Shown: in pieces, positions 39,322 to 48,559 of the stretch
How the letters are laid out: each line of letters opens with the position of its first letter
Position numbering within the stretch: the first letter of the stretch is position 1
Assembly: GCF_007559335.1 (NCBI RefSeq)
Contig: NZ_VMBG01000003.1
Span: 1 to 64,000 of the forward strand
Direction: 5' to 3'
DNA length: 64,000 bases
Source of the DNA: Rariglobus hedericola
GTDB lineage: Bacteria > Verrucomicrobiota > Verrucomicrobiia > Opitutales > Opitutaceae
Program-made: the position numbers and the translations under genes
The notes under the pieces: generated by a model
Databases searched by the model: none
The model's input: the letters and a program-made list of their open reading frames with translations, nothing else
Told to the model about the DNA's origin: nothing

Positions 39322-40587
39322 TCAAGTCTCGTTACGCGCGACGGCGACCGACGGCGTCAGCGACAATGGAAGCAGGATCACCAAGCCCACCACGAAGAAA
39401 CCGGCGTTGACGAGAATCGCCGTGCGAAAGCCAAAGTGCGTCGCCAACACACCGAACACCGGCTGACCGATCACGCCCGCCAGCTTGGTGAAGAATCCCC
39501 AGAAGCCAAAAAACTCTCCGCCGCGTCCTTCAGGTGTGAGCGTGGACACCACCGCACGTCCGGCGGATTGCAACGCACCCATCGCAATGCCCGCCAGCGC
39601 GCCGATCCCGTAAAACTGCAGTTTGCTGGAGCAATACGCGCCGGCCACGCACACGAAGATCCACAGGATGAGCGAAAGCGACAGGGCGAACTTGGGACCT
39701 GCGCGATCCTGCAAAAGACCGAAGCCATAAGCGCCCGCGACACCGGACAGCTGCAAAACCACGAGCAATTTGATGAATTCTTCCGGCGTCATTTTGAGCA
39801 CGCCATCGGCATAGCCGCCTGCAAATGCCACCACGGCCACGAGGCCAGCCGTGGAAAACATGAGCGACACCAGAAACGCCGCCAGCGTGCGATGACTCGG
39901 CAGTTCACGCAGCGAACGCAGATTCGCACCCCAGGCCTCCGCGAACAAAGTCCGCCCCGGCGCCAGCGTGCGCGGACGTGCACGTTCACGCACAAGCAGC
40001 AGGGTCGGCAGGCTCGCCAGCATAAAAAACACGCCCGTCATCACAAAGGTCCACGGCACGCGCCCTTCCCCGCTTTTAATGATCAGCAGCGCCAGCACCA
40101 GACTCAGGAGGCCGCCAAAATACCCGAAACTCCAACCATAACCGGAAATGCGTCCGGCATTTTGCGGCGTGCTGATCTCGGGCAGGAATCCGGCGCACAG
40201 TGTCTCGCTCAACGAGAAAGCGAAATTCGCGAGCACCACGAGCACGAGCGCGAGCAACGGCTCGCCCGGACCGACAAAATAAAGACTGGCCGTCGCCAGT
40301 GAACACACGATCGCGGTCGCCATCAGAAATTTTTTCTTACTGGCCTGCACGTCGGCCAGCGCGCCGATAAACGGTGACACGATGATTGCGCCTAATTGTG
40401 AAACGGCCAGCGCCACGCCCCACCAAGTCGAGGCTTCGGCGGCTCCCGACATCACGACCTTTTGGAAATACACGAAGTAGACCGCCGTGATGATGATCGT
40501 CGTAAACGCCGAATTCGCGAAGTCGAAACAGCACCAACCAAAGATCTCACTTTTCTTAACCGGTGCTTGGTCGGCGGGTTGGCTCAT
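39322..40587 (-). CDS. MFS transporter, UMF1/Atg22-like
   Basis: A 421-residue protein with 12 membrane helices. The start EIFGWCCFDFANSAFTTIII is the signature of the UMF1 (Atg22-like) family. GRISGYGWSFGYFGGLLSL, also typical, lies near residue 130. Yeast Atg22 exports amino acids from the vacuole; bacterial members are uncharacterised. The ATG at 40587 fits the family start; 40641 is too early. The gene is convergent with the LysR gene, 21 bases apart, and divergent from the desaturase gene. The substrate is unknown. Confidence 0.82.
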   Translation of the reverse strand: MSQPADQAPVKKSEIFGWCCFDFANSAFTTIIITAVYFVYFQKVVMSGAAEASTWWGVALAVSQLGAIIVSPFIGALADVQASKKKFLMATAIVCSLATASLYFVGPGEPLLALVLVVLANFAFSLSETLCAGFLPEISTPQNAGRISGYGWSFGYFGGLLSLVLALLIIKSGEGRVPWTFVMTGVFFMLASLPTLLLVRERARPRTLAPGRTLFAEAWGANLRSLRELPSHRTLAAFLVSLMFSTAGLVAVVAFAGGYADGVLKMTPEEFIKLLVVLQLSGVAGAYGFGLLQDRAGPKFALSLSLILWIFVCVAGAYCSSKLQFYGIGALAGIAMGALQSAGRAVVSTLTPEGRGGEFFGFWGFFTKLAGVIGQPVFGVLATHFGFRTAILVNAGFFVVGLVILLPLSLTPSVAVARNET

Positions 40588-40770
40588 GTGCCGCGGAGTG
40601 AAGGCATACGCATTCACCGGCGCAAGCTGCGAGACTCGCATCGGCGGTCACACTTCATGCAACTATTCTGCCGCGAAAATCGTATCATTATTGTAATGCC
40701 TTTCAGGGAAACACGGCTTGCGCCGATGGGTCACAGGCTATTCCTTAATACTCTTTAATCCACTCCGCCT

Positions 40771-41991
40771 GTGACTGATTCCGTTTCATCCCGTCCCTCG
40801 TTTTTCCGCCGTGCGGCCACTGCCGTGACGCAATGGATCGACTCCGATTACTGCCCTGAAGGCGCCGAGAAAATGCGCAACGAACCCGACAAGGTTGATT
40901 GGGTGCGCGTTATGCCATTCGCCATCCTCCACCTCGGTTGCTTCGGCATCATTTGGGTGGGCGTGAGCGCGTTCGCCGCCTGGGCCGCCGTATTCCTTTA
41001 TTTTGTGCGCATGTTTGCCGTCACCGGTATTCACCACCGCTATTTCTCGCACAAAACCTACAGCACCTCGCGTGCAGGTCAGTTTTTCCTGGCACTCTGG
41101 GCCGGCACCACGGTGCAACGCGGTTCGCTCTGGTGGGCGTATCATCATCGCCATCACCACCAACACTCCGACGATCCAGAGGACGCACACTCACCGCACG
41201 TTCACGGTTTCCTGTGGTCGCACATCGGCTGGATCACTTCGCGCCGTAATTTCCCGACCGATTATTCGAAGATCAAAGACCTCCAGAAGTTCCCCGAACT
41301 CGTCTGGCTTAACCGCTTCGATCTCGTTGTTCCCATCCTCTATGCTGCCTCGATGTTCGGCATCGGCGCCCTCCTCGAAAAGTTCGCCCCCGGCCTCGGC
41401 ACCAACGGCTGGCAGATGCTCGTGTGGGGCTTCTTCGTGAGCACCACGGCCCTCTTCCACGGCACCGCCTGTATTAACTCGATGGCCCATCTCATGGGTA
41501 AACGCCGCTACAAGACCGACGACGATTCGCGCAACAGCTTCATCCTCGCGATCATCTGCCTCGGCGAAGGCTGGCACAACAACCACCACCGCTACCAAAG
41601 CGCCACGCGCAACGGTTTCTATTGGTGGGAAATCGACCCGACTTACTACGGCCTCAAGGTTCTCTCCTGGACCGGCCTGATTTGGGGTCTCAAAAATGTG
41701 CCGCAATCCGTCCTCGACGAAGGCATGCGCGCCGAACACGAAGCCTCCGTCGCCGCCGCCCAAGCCAGCTCGCAAGTCCGCCCCGAGCACGCCTCGTCCC
41801 TGCGTCATGTGCTGCCCGCCGCCGCTGCCATCGCGGTTGCCACGGTCAACGCCGCCAACACCCAGATCCCGCAAAAGCCCGACAGCGCCGCGATGCACAA
41901 GGACCTCACCGAGCTCGCCCACGAACTCGACCGCAAGGCCCCGACCGCGCACACGCCGGCAGTCTCCACGGACACCGATAACGCCCGGTAA
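40771..41991 (+). CDS. Acyl-CoA/acyl-lipid fatty acid desaturase
   Basis: A 406-residue membrane protein of the delta-9 desaturase family, starting at a GTG. The three histidine boxes that bind the di-iron centre are TGIHHRYFSHKT, AYHHRHHHQHSDDPEDAHSP and GEGWHNNHHRYQSATRNGFY. Four or so helices flank them. It introduces a double bond into fatty acyl chains using oxygen. The last 70 residues are an alanine-rich polar tail not found in typical members. Unsaturated acyl chains are the substrates of the cyclopropane-synthase-type enzymes encoded downstream, which links this gene to the lipid cluster. Confidence 0.9.
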   Translation: MTDSVSSRPSFFRRAATAVTQWIDSDYCPEGAEKMRNEPDKVDWVRVMPFAILHLGCFGIIWVGVSAFAAWAAVFLYFVRMFAVTGIHHRYFSHKTYSTSRAGQFFLALWAGTTVQRGSLWWAYHHRHHHQHSDDPEDAHSPHVHGFLWSHIGWITSRRNFPTDYSKIKDLQKFPELVWLNRFDLVVPILYAASMFGIGALLEKFAPGLGTNGWQMLVWGFFVSTTALFHGTACINSMAHLMGKRRYKTDDDSRNSFILAIICLGEGWHNNHHRYQSATRNGFYWWEIDPTYYGLKVLSWTGLIWGLKNVPQSVLDEGMRAEHEASVAAAQASSQVRPEHASSLRHVLPAAAAIAVATVNAANTQIPQKPDSAAMHKDLTELAHELDRKAPTAHTPAVSTDTDNAR

Positions 41992-42089
41992 ATTCCCCGC
42001 GTTTTCAGGCATCCCCGCAGGGTGCGCAGCCGTAACAGGTTGCGCACCCTGCGTGCTTTAACCCTTTCGCGATCCACCGATTCCTTCCT

Positions 42090-43382
42090 ATGTCACGTCT
42101 CGCCATCATCGGCACCGGCATCGCCGGCATGGGTTCAGCCCACTTCCTGCACCGCCACCACGACCTTACGATTTTTGAGGCCAACGATTACGTCGGCGGC
42201 CACACCAACACCGTCGACGCCGTCGAGCCCGGCACCGCCCGACTCGTGCCGATCGACACCGGCTTCATGGTTTACAACGAGGCCACCTACCCGCTCCTCA
42301 CGCGCCTTTTCGCGCAACTCCAGGTGCCCGTGAAGAAGACCACCATGTCGTTCTCCGTGCGCGACGACGCCAGCGGACTCGAGTGGGCCGGCACTTCGCT
42401 CAACCACCTTTTCGCCCAGCGCAAAAACCTGATCAACCTGCGCTTCCTCAAGATGCTCGCGGCGATCAACCGCTTTAACAAAGAGGCCGTCGCCGCCCTC
42501 GATGATCCGGCCACAACTGAGATCACCCTCGGCGAATACGTGCGCCGCCGCGGTTACGGGGAGGATTTTTTTAACCTCTACCTCGTGCCGATGAGCAGCG
42601 CCGTGTGGAGCACGCCTCCCGAGCTCATGCTGTCGTTTCCCGCCGCGAGCCTGCTGCGGTTTTTCCACAACCACGGCTTTCTCGGCCTCAACACCCAGCA
42701 CCAATGGATGACCGTCGACGGTGGCTCGCGCCAATACCGCGACCGCCTCATCGCGCCCTTCCGCGGCTCGATCCAGCTAGGCCGCGCCGCCGTGCGCATC
42801 ATCCGCAACGGCGCGGGACGCGGAGTCACCCTGATGACCGCCGACGGTGCCACGCACGCGTTTGACCAGGTGATCGTCGCCACCCACGCCGACCAAGCCC
42901 TGCGTCTCCTCGTCAACCCCACGCCCGACGAAGTCCGCCTGCTCGGCGAATTCAAATACCAAGCCAACGTCGCCACGCTCCACACGGACGCCTCGGTGTT
43001 GCCCAAAGCCCCGCTCGCCCGCGCAGCTTGGAACTATCAACTCACCCGCGACTCCGCCGGACGCCTGAGCCCCGCGACGCACTACTGGATGAACGAACTT
43101 CAAGGCGTCTCCGACCGCGAAAACTACTTTGTCACCATCAACCGCCCCGACGCCATCGACTCCGGCAAGGTCATCAAACGAATCGATTACACGCACCCGC
43201 TATTCAGCCTCGGTGCGGTCCGTGCGCAACGTGAACTCCCCCGGCTCAACGAACAGGCTCGCGGTCGCAGCGAGACGTATTTTGCCGGCAGTTATTTCCG
43301 CTACGGTTTCCACGAAGACGCCTTCATGAGTGCCGTGCAGCTCAGCGAACTGATGCTCGGCCGCGATCCTTGGACGGCGTGA
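42090..43382 (+). CDS. FAD-dependent amine-oxidase-like oxidoreductase (COG2907 type)
   Basis: A 430-residue flavoprotein. The FAD-binding motif is AIIGTGIAGMGSAHFLHRHH at the N-terminus, followed by FEANDYVGGHTNT. The region DTGFMVYNEATYPLLTRLFA and SSAVWSTPPELMLSFPAASL are typical of COG2907. The C-terminus has AGSYFRYGFHEDAFMSAVQL, the usual second flavin contact. Such proteins accompany DUF1365 and cyclopropane-synthase genes in many bacteria. In Rhodobacter a relative takes part in furan fatty acid formation. The exact reaction here is unknown, but it probably oxidises a fatty acyl chain. Confidence 0.85.
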   Translation: MSRLAIIGTGIAGMGSAHFLHRHHDLTIFEANDYVGGHTNTVDAVEPGTARLVPIDTGFMVYNEATYPLLTRLFAQLQVPVKKTTMSFSVRDDASGLEWAGTSLNHLFAQRKNLINLRFLKMLAAINRFNKEAVAALDDPATTEITLGEYVRRRGYGEDFFNLYLVPMSSAVWSTPPELMLSFPAASLLRFFHNHGFLGLNTQHQWMTVDGGSRQYRDRLIAPFRGSIQLGRAAVRIIRNGAGRGVTLMTADGATHAFDQVIVATHADQALRLLVNPTPDEVRLLGEFKYQANVATLHTDASVLPKAPLARAAWNYQLTRDSAGRLSPATHYWMNELQGVSDRENYFVTINRPDAIDSGKVIKRIDYTHPLFSLGAVRAQRELPRLNEQARGRSETYFAGSYFRYGFHEDAFMSAVQLSELMLGRDPWTA

Positions 43383-43431
43383 ACAGGATGCGTTCGTCCG
43401 CTGAACACACCCGTTCGCGCTAGCTCGGGGA

Positions 43432-43445
43432 CCTTCAGCTGAAGG
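43432..43445. repeat. 14-base perfect palindrome CCTTCAGCTGAAGG in a 176-base gap
   Basis: The gap between the flavoprotein and DUF1365 genes contains this palindrome, flanked by GCGCTAGCTCGGGGA and CGCTACC. No other gene or terminator is visible between 43383 and 43559. Confidence 0.5.
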
Positions 43446-43559
43446 CGCTACCTTTTCATAAGCCGCAGGTTGCCACCGGGCACAAACTCCCCTTGCTGGC
43501 ATCCCGTGTGCCCATTCATGCGTAGTATCAGTGAACCGTCCGCCGTTTCCTGATCCTGC

Positions 43560-44501
43560 ATGAACTCCCGAATCTACGAATGCCACGTGATGCATGCCCG
43601 CTTCATCCCGAAGCCGCATCGCTTCGCATATCGTATTTTCATGCTGGCTATCGACTTGGACGAACTGCCCGCGCTTCACCGCCACTTAAAGCTCTTATCC
43701 GTCAACCGCGCCAATCTCTACGCCTTCCGCGAAAACGACTACCTGCCCACCTCGGAACCCATTCACAACCAATCGGAAAAATCAGTTTGTAACTTAATAA
43801 GTTACAAACCGGTTGATTCGTCCGTCGTTCCTTCACCGGTTGCCACTCCGTTACTGTCTGCCGGCCTGAGCCTCAAAGGCCGTGTGCTCGCATATCTCGC
43901 GGTCCACGGGGTCGATCTCGGGCCGGGCGGGCGGATCGAGCTGATCACCCTGCCCCGCGTCTTCGGCTACCTGTTTAATCCGGTTTCGTTTTACTACTGC
44001 TACGACGCCAGCGGCACCTGCGTGGCTGCCATCTCCGAGGTCACCAACACATTCCGCGAGATGAAGCCGTATTTTTTAGGTCCGGAAACCTTTCGCGCGT
44101 CCGCATCTACGGGGCACTCCGGAGCGTTTCACTTGCGCATACCTAAAAACTTTTACGTATCGCCGTTCTCCGATGTGGACGTCGCATTCGACTTCAACCT
44201 GCGTCCACCGTCTGAAAAATTAACCATTCAAATCGACGACTACGCCGGAACCCAACGCACGCTCACCAGCACCCTTACGGGACCCGCCCGCCCGTTGACC
44301 GACTCAAGACTGGCGTGGTTCACGCTTAAATATCCTCTCATCACGCTGCGTATCATCGGCCTCATTCACTGGCACGCCCTCCTGCTCTATTTCAAAAAAA
44401 TCCCGTGGTTTAATAAAGCCGCCCGCGCCGCCGACCAACGCGATCTCTACCGTCCTCACGGCTCCGTCTCCCACCGTCAATCCGACTCCCCCACGCCATG
44501 A
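43560..44501 (+). CDS. DUF1365 family protein
   Basis: A 313-residue protein with the DUF1365 features: start SRIYECHVMHARFIPKPHRF, then FMLAIDLDELP, PRVFGYLFNPVSFYYCYDAS, VTNTFREMKPYFL and KNFYVSPFSDVDVAFDF. The family always travels with COG2907 flavoproteins and cyclopropane-synthase-type enzymes and may be a fatty acyl carrier or desaturation partner; its biochemistry is unknown. The stop codon overlaps the start of the next gene by four bases. One helix near residues 250-270 (LKYPLITLRIIGLIHWHALL) may associate with the membrane. Confidence 0.87.
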   Translation: MNSRIYECHVMHARFIPKPHRFAYRIFMLAIDLDELPALHRHLKLLSVNRANLYAFRENDYLPTSEPIHNQSEKSVCNLISYKPVDSSVVPSPVATPLLSAGLSLKGRVLAYLAVHGVDLGPGGRIELITLPRVFGYLFNPVSFYYCYDASGTCVAAISEVTNTFREMKPYFLGPETFRASASTGHSGAFHLRIPKNFYVSPFSDVDVAFDFNLRPPSEKLTIQIDDYAGTQRTLTSTLTGPARPLTDSRLAWFTLKYPLITLRIIGLIHWHALLLYFKKIPWFNKAARAADQRDLYRPHGSVSHRQSDSPTP

Positions 44502-45817
44502 GCGAAGAAAACTCTCCCGCCCTCGACTCCACCGCCACCTACCTGGAAACGGCCAACACTTGCGGTCCCCTGTGCCGTCGCATGGTGCTCGCGTCCCTGC
44601 GCGACATGAAGCTCGGCCATCTCCGCGTGGAACTCCCCGAGGGCGGCTTCGTCGAATTCGGTTCGCATGCCGATGCGCTCACCCGACGTATGCCGGTCGG
44701 GCTCTCCGCCACCGCTTGCATTCGCGTGCGCCGTCCCGCGTTTTTCAGCAAATGCGTGCTCTCCGGTGATATCGGTTTTGCCGAATCCTACCTCGACGGC
44801 GATTGGAGCACTCCCGATCTCGCCAGCGTCCTGTCGTGGTTTTTGCTCAACATCGAGCACGCCCCGACGCTCTCGGGCTCGACCGCGACCACGCTGAGCG
44901 CGCTGCCCCTCAACTGGCTCCGTCTCGTCAACCGCCTGCGCCACCTCTTGCGTCCGAATTCCCGCGCCACTGCCCGTCGCAACATCGCCGAGCACTACGA
45001 TCTCTCCAACGACTTCTTCTCCCTCTTCCTCGACCCCTCGATGATGTATTCGAGCGCACGCTGGCCGGCCAACGCTCAACAATTCTCCCTCCAGGAAGCC
45101 CAACGCGAAAAAAACGACGCGCTCTGCCGTTCCCTTCGTCTCAAGTCCACCGATCGCGTGCTCGAAATCGGCACCGGCTGGGGCGGTTGGTGCCTGCATG
45201 CCGCCTCGAACTACGGCTGCAAGGTAACCACCCTCACCATCTCGAAGGAACAATACGAACTCGCCCGCAGCCGCGTGCAGGCCGCCGGCCTCGGTGATCG
45301 CATCGATGTGCGCTTGGAAGACTACCGCGATCACGCCGGCACCTACGACAAGATCGTCTCCATCGAAATGATGGAAGCCATCGGCCACGACTATCTCCCG
45401 TCCTATTGCGACGTCCTCGCCGCGCGCCTGAAGGCCGACGGCCTGCTCGCCCTTCAATTCATCACCTGCCCCGACGATCGCTACGAAGCGCTCCGCAAAG
45501 GCGTCGATTTTATCCAGAAGCATATCTTCCCCGGCTCGCTGCTGCTCTCCTTGAACCGCGTCAACCAGCAGCTGACACGCGCCGGCGGTTTTCAACTGCA
45601 CCACATTGAAGACTTCGGCCCCGACTACGCCCGCACGCTGCGACTCTGGCGCGACACCTTCGAACATCAGCGCGACCGCGTAATCGAGCTCGGCTTCGAC
45701 GAACGCTTCATCCGCAAATGGCGCTACTACCTGTGCTACTGCGAAGCCGCCTTCGCCATGCGCAACATCTCGGTCGTCCAGACCCTCCACACACGCGCCA
45801 ACAATCTGGCTCTTTGA
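44498..45817 (+). CDS. cfa: Cyclopropane-fatty-acyl-phospholipid synthase
   Basis: A 439-residue S-adenosylmethionine enzyme that adds a methylene bridge across a cis double bond of membrane lipids. N-terminal part: LSGDIGFAESYLDGDWSTPD. The catalytic domain has RNIAEHYDLSNDFFSLFLDP, then LEIGTGWGGWCLHAAS (methyl donor site), SIEMMEAIGHDYL with the base E and GH, FIQKHIFPGSLLLS, and YYLCYCEAAFAMRN with the conserved cysteine. These match the Cfa family over its full length. The gene is coupled to DUF1365 by an ATGA overlap. A closely related alternative product, such as a methyl-branched or methylene acyl chain, cannot be excluded. Confidence 0.9.
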   Translation: MSEENSPALDSTATYLETANTCGPLCRRMVLASLRDMKLGHLRVELPEGGFVEFGSHADALTRRMPVGLSATACIRVRRPAFFSKCVLSGDIGFAESYLDGDWSTPDLASVLSWFLLNIEHAPTLSGSTATTLSALPLNWLRLVNRLRHLLRPNSRATARRNIAEHYDLSNDFFSLFLDPSMMYSSARWPANAQQFSLQEAQREKNDALCRSLRLKSTDRVLEIGTGWGGWCLHAASNYGCKVTTLTISKEQYELARSRVQAAGLGDRIDVRLEDYRDHAGTYDKIVSIEMMEAIGHDYLPSYCDVLAARLKADGLLALQFITCPDDRYEALRKGVDFIQKHIFPGSLLLSLNRVNQQLTRAGGFQLHHIEDFGPDYARTLRLWRDTFEHQRDRVIELGFDERFIRKWRYYLCYCEAAFAMRNISVVQTLHTRANNLAL

Positions 45818-45828
45818 TTCGACGCACC

Positions 45829-46242
45829 ATGCTTTGGTTTTTACGCGCTCTCTTCTTCGTCGTCATCGCTTCCATGCTCGCCGTCACGGGCTGGGCCAGT
45901 TCGCAATGCGCACTCTTCGCCATCCCTCGCGAGGTGTTCACCCACCCGTGGTTTATCGCCACGCTCTTTGATGCCTACTGGGCGTTCATCGCGTTCTACG
46001 TCTGGGTGGCGTGGAAGGAACAGTCACTGGCCGCGCGCATCCTGTGGTTCGTCGCCATCATTCTGTGGGGCAACCTCGCGATGGCCCTCTACTTCCTCAT
46101 CGAACTGTTTCGTATCCAAACTATCGATCAACTCGGCGAAGTGTTCGGCACGCGCCGCTCTGGAAAGATCACGCTTCCCGCGCTTCTCGCCACACTCGGA
46201 GTCGGTGTCTACCTCCTGGGCGCACAGCCTCTTTTTTCGTAA
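45829..46242 (+). CDS. DUF1475-like small membrane protein
   Basis: A 137-residue protein with four hydrophobic segments (about residues 5-22, 40-58, 68-90 and 115-132). The pattern WFIATLFDAYWAFIAFYVWV followed by WKEQSLAARILWFVAIILWG and GNLAMALYFLIELF resembles DUF1475 proteins of unknown function. The ATG at 45829 is chosen over an in-frame ATG at 45718, which lies inside the cyclopropane synthase gene. It is the fourth gene of the lipid cluster, 11 bases after cfa and three bases before the DUF2062 gene. Confidence 0.72.
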   Translation: MLWFLRALFFVVIASMLAVTGWASSQCALFAIPREVFTHPWFIATLFDAYWAFIAFYVWVAWKEQSLAARILWFVAIILWGNLAMALYFLIELFRIQTIDQLGEVFGTRRSGKITLPALLATLGVGVYLLGAQPLFS

Positions 46243-46245
46243 CCC

Positions 46246-46743
46246 ATGTCCGACACCTCTCCCCGTCGTTCCTTCTGGAAACGCCGCTTTGGCGACCCTG
46301 TGATGGCGCTGCTTACTCAAGGCGTCACGCCTGACAAAGTCGCCTCAACCGTCGCCGTGGGCACCGCCGCCTCGCTGTTCCCGTTTCTGGGCTTCACCAC
46401 CACGCTCAACATCATCATCGGCTTCTGGTTTCGGATGAACCAGCCGCTTCTGCAGGCAGTCAACTACCTGCTCGCCCCGCTCCACATCGTGATGATCCTC
46501 GTGTATGTTCGCGTGGGTGAGTGGATCTGGCGCTCAAGCGAGGATCCCTTCTCCATCGGAGACCTTATCTCGTCCTTCCGCCACGACACGTTTCGTGAAT
46601 TCCTTCACCGCTTCGGCTGGGCCGGCGTGCACGCCTTCACCGCCTGGGTCATCAGCGTGCCGTTCATCATCGCCGGACTTTATTTTTCATTGCGCCCGCT
46701 CATGCGCAAACTCGCCCGTTTGCGTGGCCCCAAACCCGCCTGA
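46246..46743 (+). CDS. DUF2062 family membrane protein
   Basis: A 165-residue protein. The segment LTQGVTPDKVASTVAVGTAA then SLFPFLGFTTTLNIIIGFWF is the DUF2062 signature (G.sp..iA.g.AlG.f.g..P..G). Two or three helices follow, with NQPLLQAVNYLLAPLHIVMI and a final membrane span. Members often sit beside glycosyltransferase or lipid genes; no activity is known. It is tightly packed between DUF1475-like and DUF1295 genes with three-base gaps, so it belongs to the same transcript. Confidence 0.82.
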   Translation: MSDTSPRRSFWKRRFGDPVMALLTQGVTPDKVASTVAVGTAASLFPFLGFTTTLNIIIGFWFRMNQPLLQAVNYLLAPLHIVMILVYVRVGEWIWRSSEDPFSIGDLISSFRHDTFREFLHRFGWAGVHAFTAWVISVPFIIAGLYFSLRPLMRKLARLRGPKPA

Positions 46744-46746
46744 TTC

Positions 46747-47532
46747 ATGTCCTTGCTTCTCATCATTGCACTCGCCGTGGCCGCGCTGGGATTGATCTTC
46801 GCCGCGACCTACGCGCTCGCGCGTCGCATGGAAAACTACGGGATCGTGGACATCACGTGGTCCTACGCCTTCGGTGCGCTGGCGCTATTTTATGCAGCCA
46901 CAGCGTCGGGCTGGGCTCCGCGCCGGTGGACCATCGCGGCCATCGTCATAATTTGGAGCGGACGTCTCGGCACACATCTCTACCGCCGCGTGATGAGCCA
47001 TCACCCGGTCGAGGACACCCGCTACACGGAAATGCGCACCCGCTGGGCCGAGGGGTTTGCCGCGAAGATGTTTATCTTCTATCAACAACAGGCACTCTCG
47101 GTCGTCATCCTCGGCCTGCCCTTTTTGCTCATTGCAAGAAATCCCGCCGAAGGATTTCAGCCGCTTGAATACGCCGGTGTTGCGCTCTGGTTGCTCGCAC
47201 TCCTTGGCGAATCCCTGGCCGACGCCCAACTCGCCGCCTTCAAGCGAAACTCCGCCAACAAAGGTAAAGTCTGCGAAGTCGGCCTGTGGCATTACAGCCG
47301 TCACCCCAACTATTTTTTCGAGTGGTGCATCTGGCTCGGTTATTTTGCCTTCGCCTGCGCCTCGCCCTGGGGCTGGACCAGTTTCATCTGCCCCGCCGGC
47401 ATCCTTTATCTGCTGCTATGCGTAACAGGAGTGCCCATGGCCGAGGAACAATCACTCCGCTCGCGCGGTGATGCCTACCGAGCCTATCAAAAACGCGTCC
47501 CGGTCTTCGTTCCTTGGTTTCGCAAAAACTGA
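46747..47532 (+). CDS. DUF1295 (steroid 5-alpha-reductase-like) membrane protein
   Basis: A 261-residue protein with about six helices. Diagnostic segments are VDITWSYAFGALALFY, RLGTHLYRRVMSHHPVEDTR, RYTEMRTRWAEGFAAKMF and CEVGLWHYSRHPNYFFEWCI, the last being the conserved NADPH-binding/catalytic region of the steroid-reductase superfamily (R.PNYf.E). It probably reduces a double bond in a lipid acyl or isoprenoid chain. In lipid clusters of this type it is a regular partner of the flavoprotein and cyclopropane-synthase genes. Direct activity is unproven. Confidence 0.85.
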   Translation: MSLLLIIALAVAALGLIFAATYALARRMENYGIVDITWSYAFGALALFYAATASGWAPRRWTIAAIVIIWSGRLGTHLYRRVMSHHPVEDTRYTEMRTRWAEGFAAKMFIFYQQQALSVVILGLPFLLIARNPAEGFQPLEYAGVALWLLALLGESLADAQLAAFKRNSANKGKVCEVGLWHYSRHPNYFFEWCIWLGYFAFACASPWGWTSFICPAGILYLLLCVTGVPMAEEQSLRSRGDAYRAYQKRVPVFVPWFRKN

Positions 47533-47547
47533 CCGCCCCTTCTTCGC

Positions 47548-48558
47548 ATGATCGACTCCCTTCTCGAAAAAAACCTGCTCCCCGACTGGCTCATCCGCAT
47601 CGGTATCCGTCGGCTGCTTGCCCAGCGAATTAAAGACGAGTCCGCCACCTACAATGCGGATGCCTACGTCACCGATCTGAAGACCCGTGCGCTCGCCGAG
47701 CAAACCGCCGCTGCCAACGAGCAACACTACGAGGTTCCCACGCCTTTCTACCAGTATTGCCTCGGTAAACGTCTCAAATATTCCGGCTGCCTTTACCCCA
47801 CCGGCAAGGAAACCCTCGACGAAGCCGAGGAACACATGCTCGCGCTCTACGCCGATCGCGCGCAGCTCGTGGACGGCCAGGACATCCTCGAACTCGGTTG
47901 CGGCTGGGGTTCACTCGCCCTCTACAACGCCGCGAAATTCCCCAATGCCCGCATCACCGCGATCTCCAATTCGCGCACGCAAAAGGAGCACATCGACACC
48001 GAGGCGCGCAAACGCGGCATCACCAATCTCCGCATCATCACCTGCGACATCAACGCGTTCGATATCGCCTCGGGCAGCTTTGATCGCGTCGTCTCGGTCG
48101 AGATGTTCGAGCATCTCAAAAACTATCAGCTCCTTTTCAAAAATATCGCCCGCTGGCTGCGCCCCGGCGGCCTGCTATTCACGCACATCTTCACGCACGA
48201 CCACCTGAGTTATCACTTCATCGCGCGTGACAAGACCGACTGGATGAGCCGCTATTTTTTCACCGGCGGACAAATCCCCGCGCACAATCTCTTCAGTTAC
48301 TTTCAAGACGATCTCACGCTCATCGCCGACTGGCGCGTCAATGGTCGACACTACCAGCAGACCGCCGAGCACTGGCTCCAGAACATGGACAAACACCGAG
48401 ACGAGATCATCCCGCTCTTCCGCGATGTTTACGGTCAGGAGCAGACGCTCAAATGGTGGTGCTACTGGCGCGTGTTTTACATGAGCTGCGCCGAACTCTG
48501 GGGCTACAAAAACGGAGAAGAGTGGCTCGTGAGCCACTACCTCTTCCGCAAACCCTGA
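47548..48558 (+). CDS. Second cyclopropane-synthase-type SAM methyltransferase
   Basis: A 336-residue methyltransferase, different from the product at 44498. Features are NEQHYEVPTPFYQYCLGKRL, the donor motif ILELGCGWGSLALYNAAKFP, ISNSRTQKEHIDTEA, VSVEMFEHLKNYQLLFKNIA and YFFTGGQIPAHNLFSYFQDD. These are typical of the branch that contains plant coclaurine N-methyltransferase and bacterial fatty acyl methyltransferases. It has no Cfa-type N-terminal domain. Because it lies in the same operon as Cfa, it probably modifies the same or a related acyl chain at another position. The exact substrate is unknown. Confidence 0.85.
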   Translation: MIDSLLEKNLLPDWLIRIGIRRLLAQRIKDESATYNADAYVTDLKTRALAEQTAAANEQHYEVPTPFYQYCLGKRLKYSGCLYPTGKETLDEAEEHMLALYADRAQLVDGQDILELGCGWGSLALYNAAKFPNARITAISNSRTQKEHIDTEARKRGITNLRIITCDINAFDIASGSFDRVVSVEMFEHLKNYQLLFKNIARWLRPGGLLFTHIFTHDHLSYHFIARDKTDWMSRYFFTGGQIPAHNLFSYFQDDLTLIADWRVNGRHYQQTAEHWLQNMDKHRDEIIPLFRDVYGQEQTLKWWCYWRVFYMSCAELWGYKNGEEWLVSHYLFRKP

Positions 48559-48559
48559 G

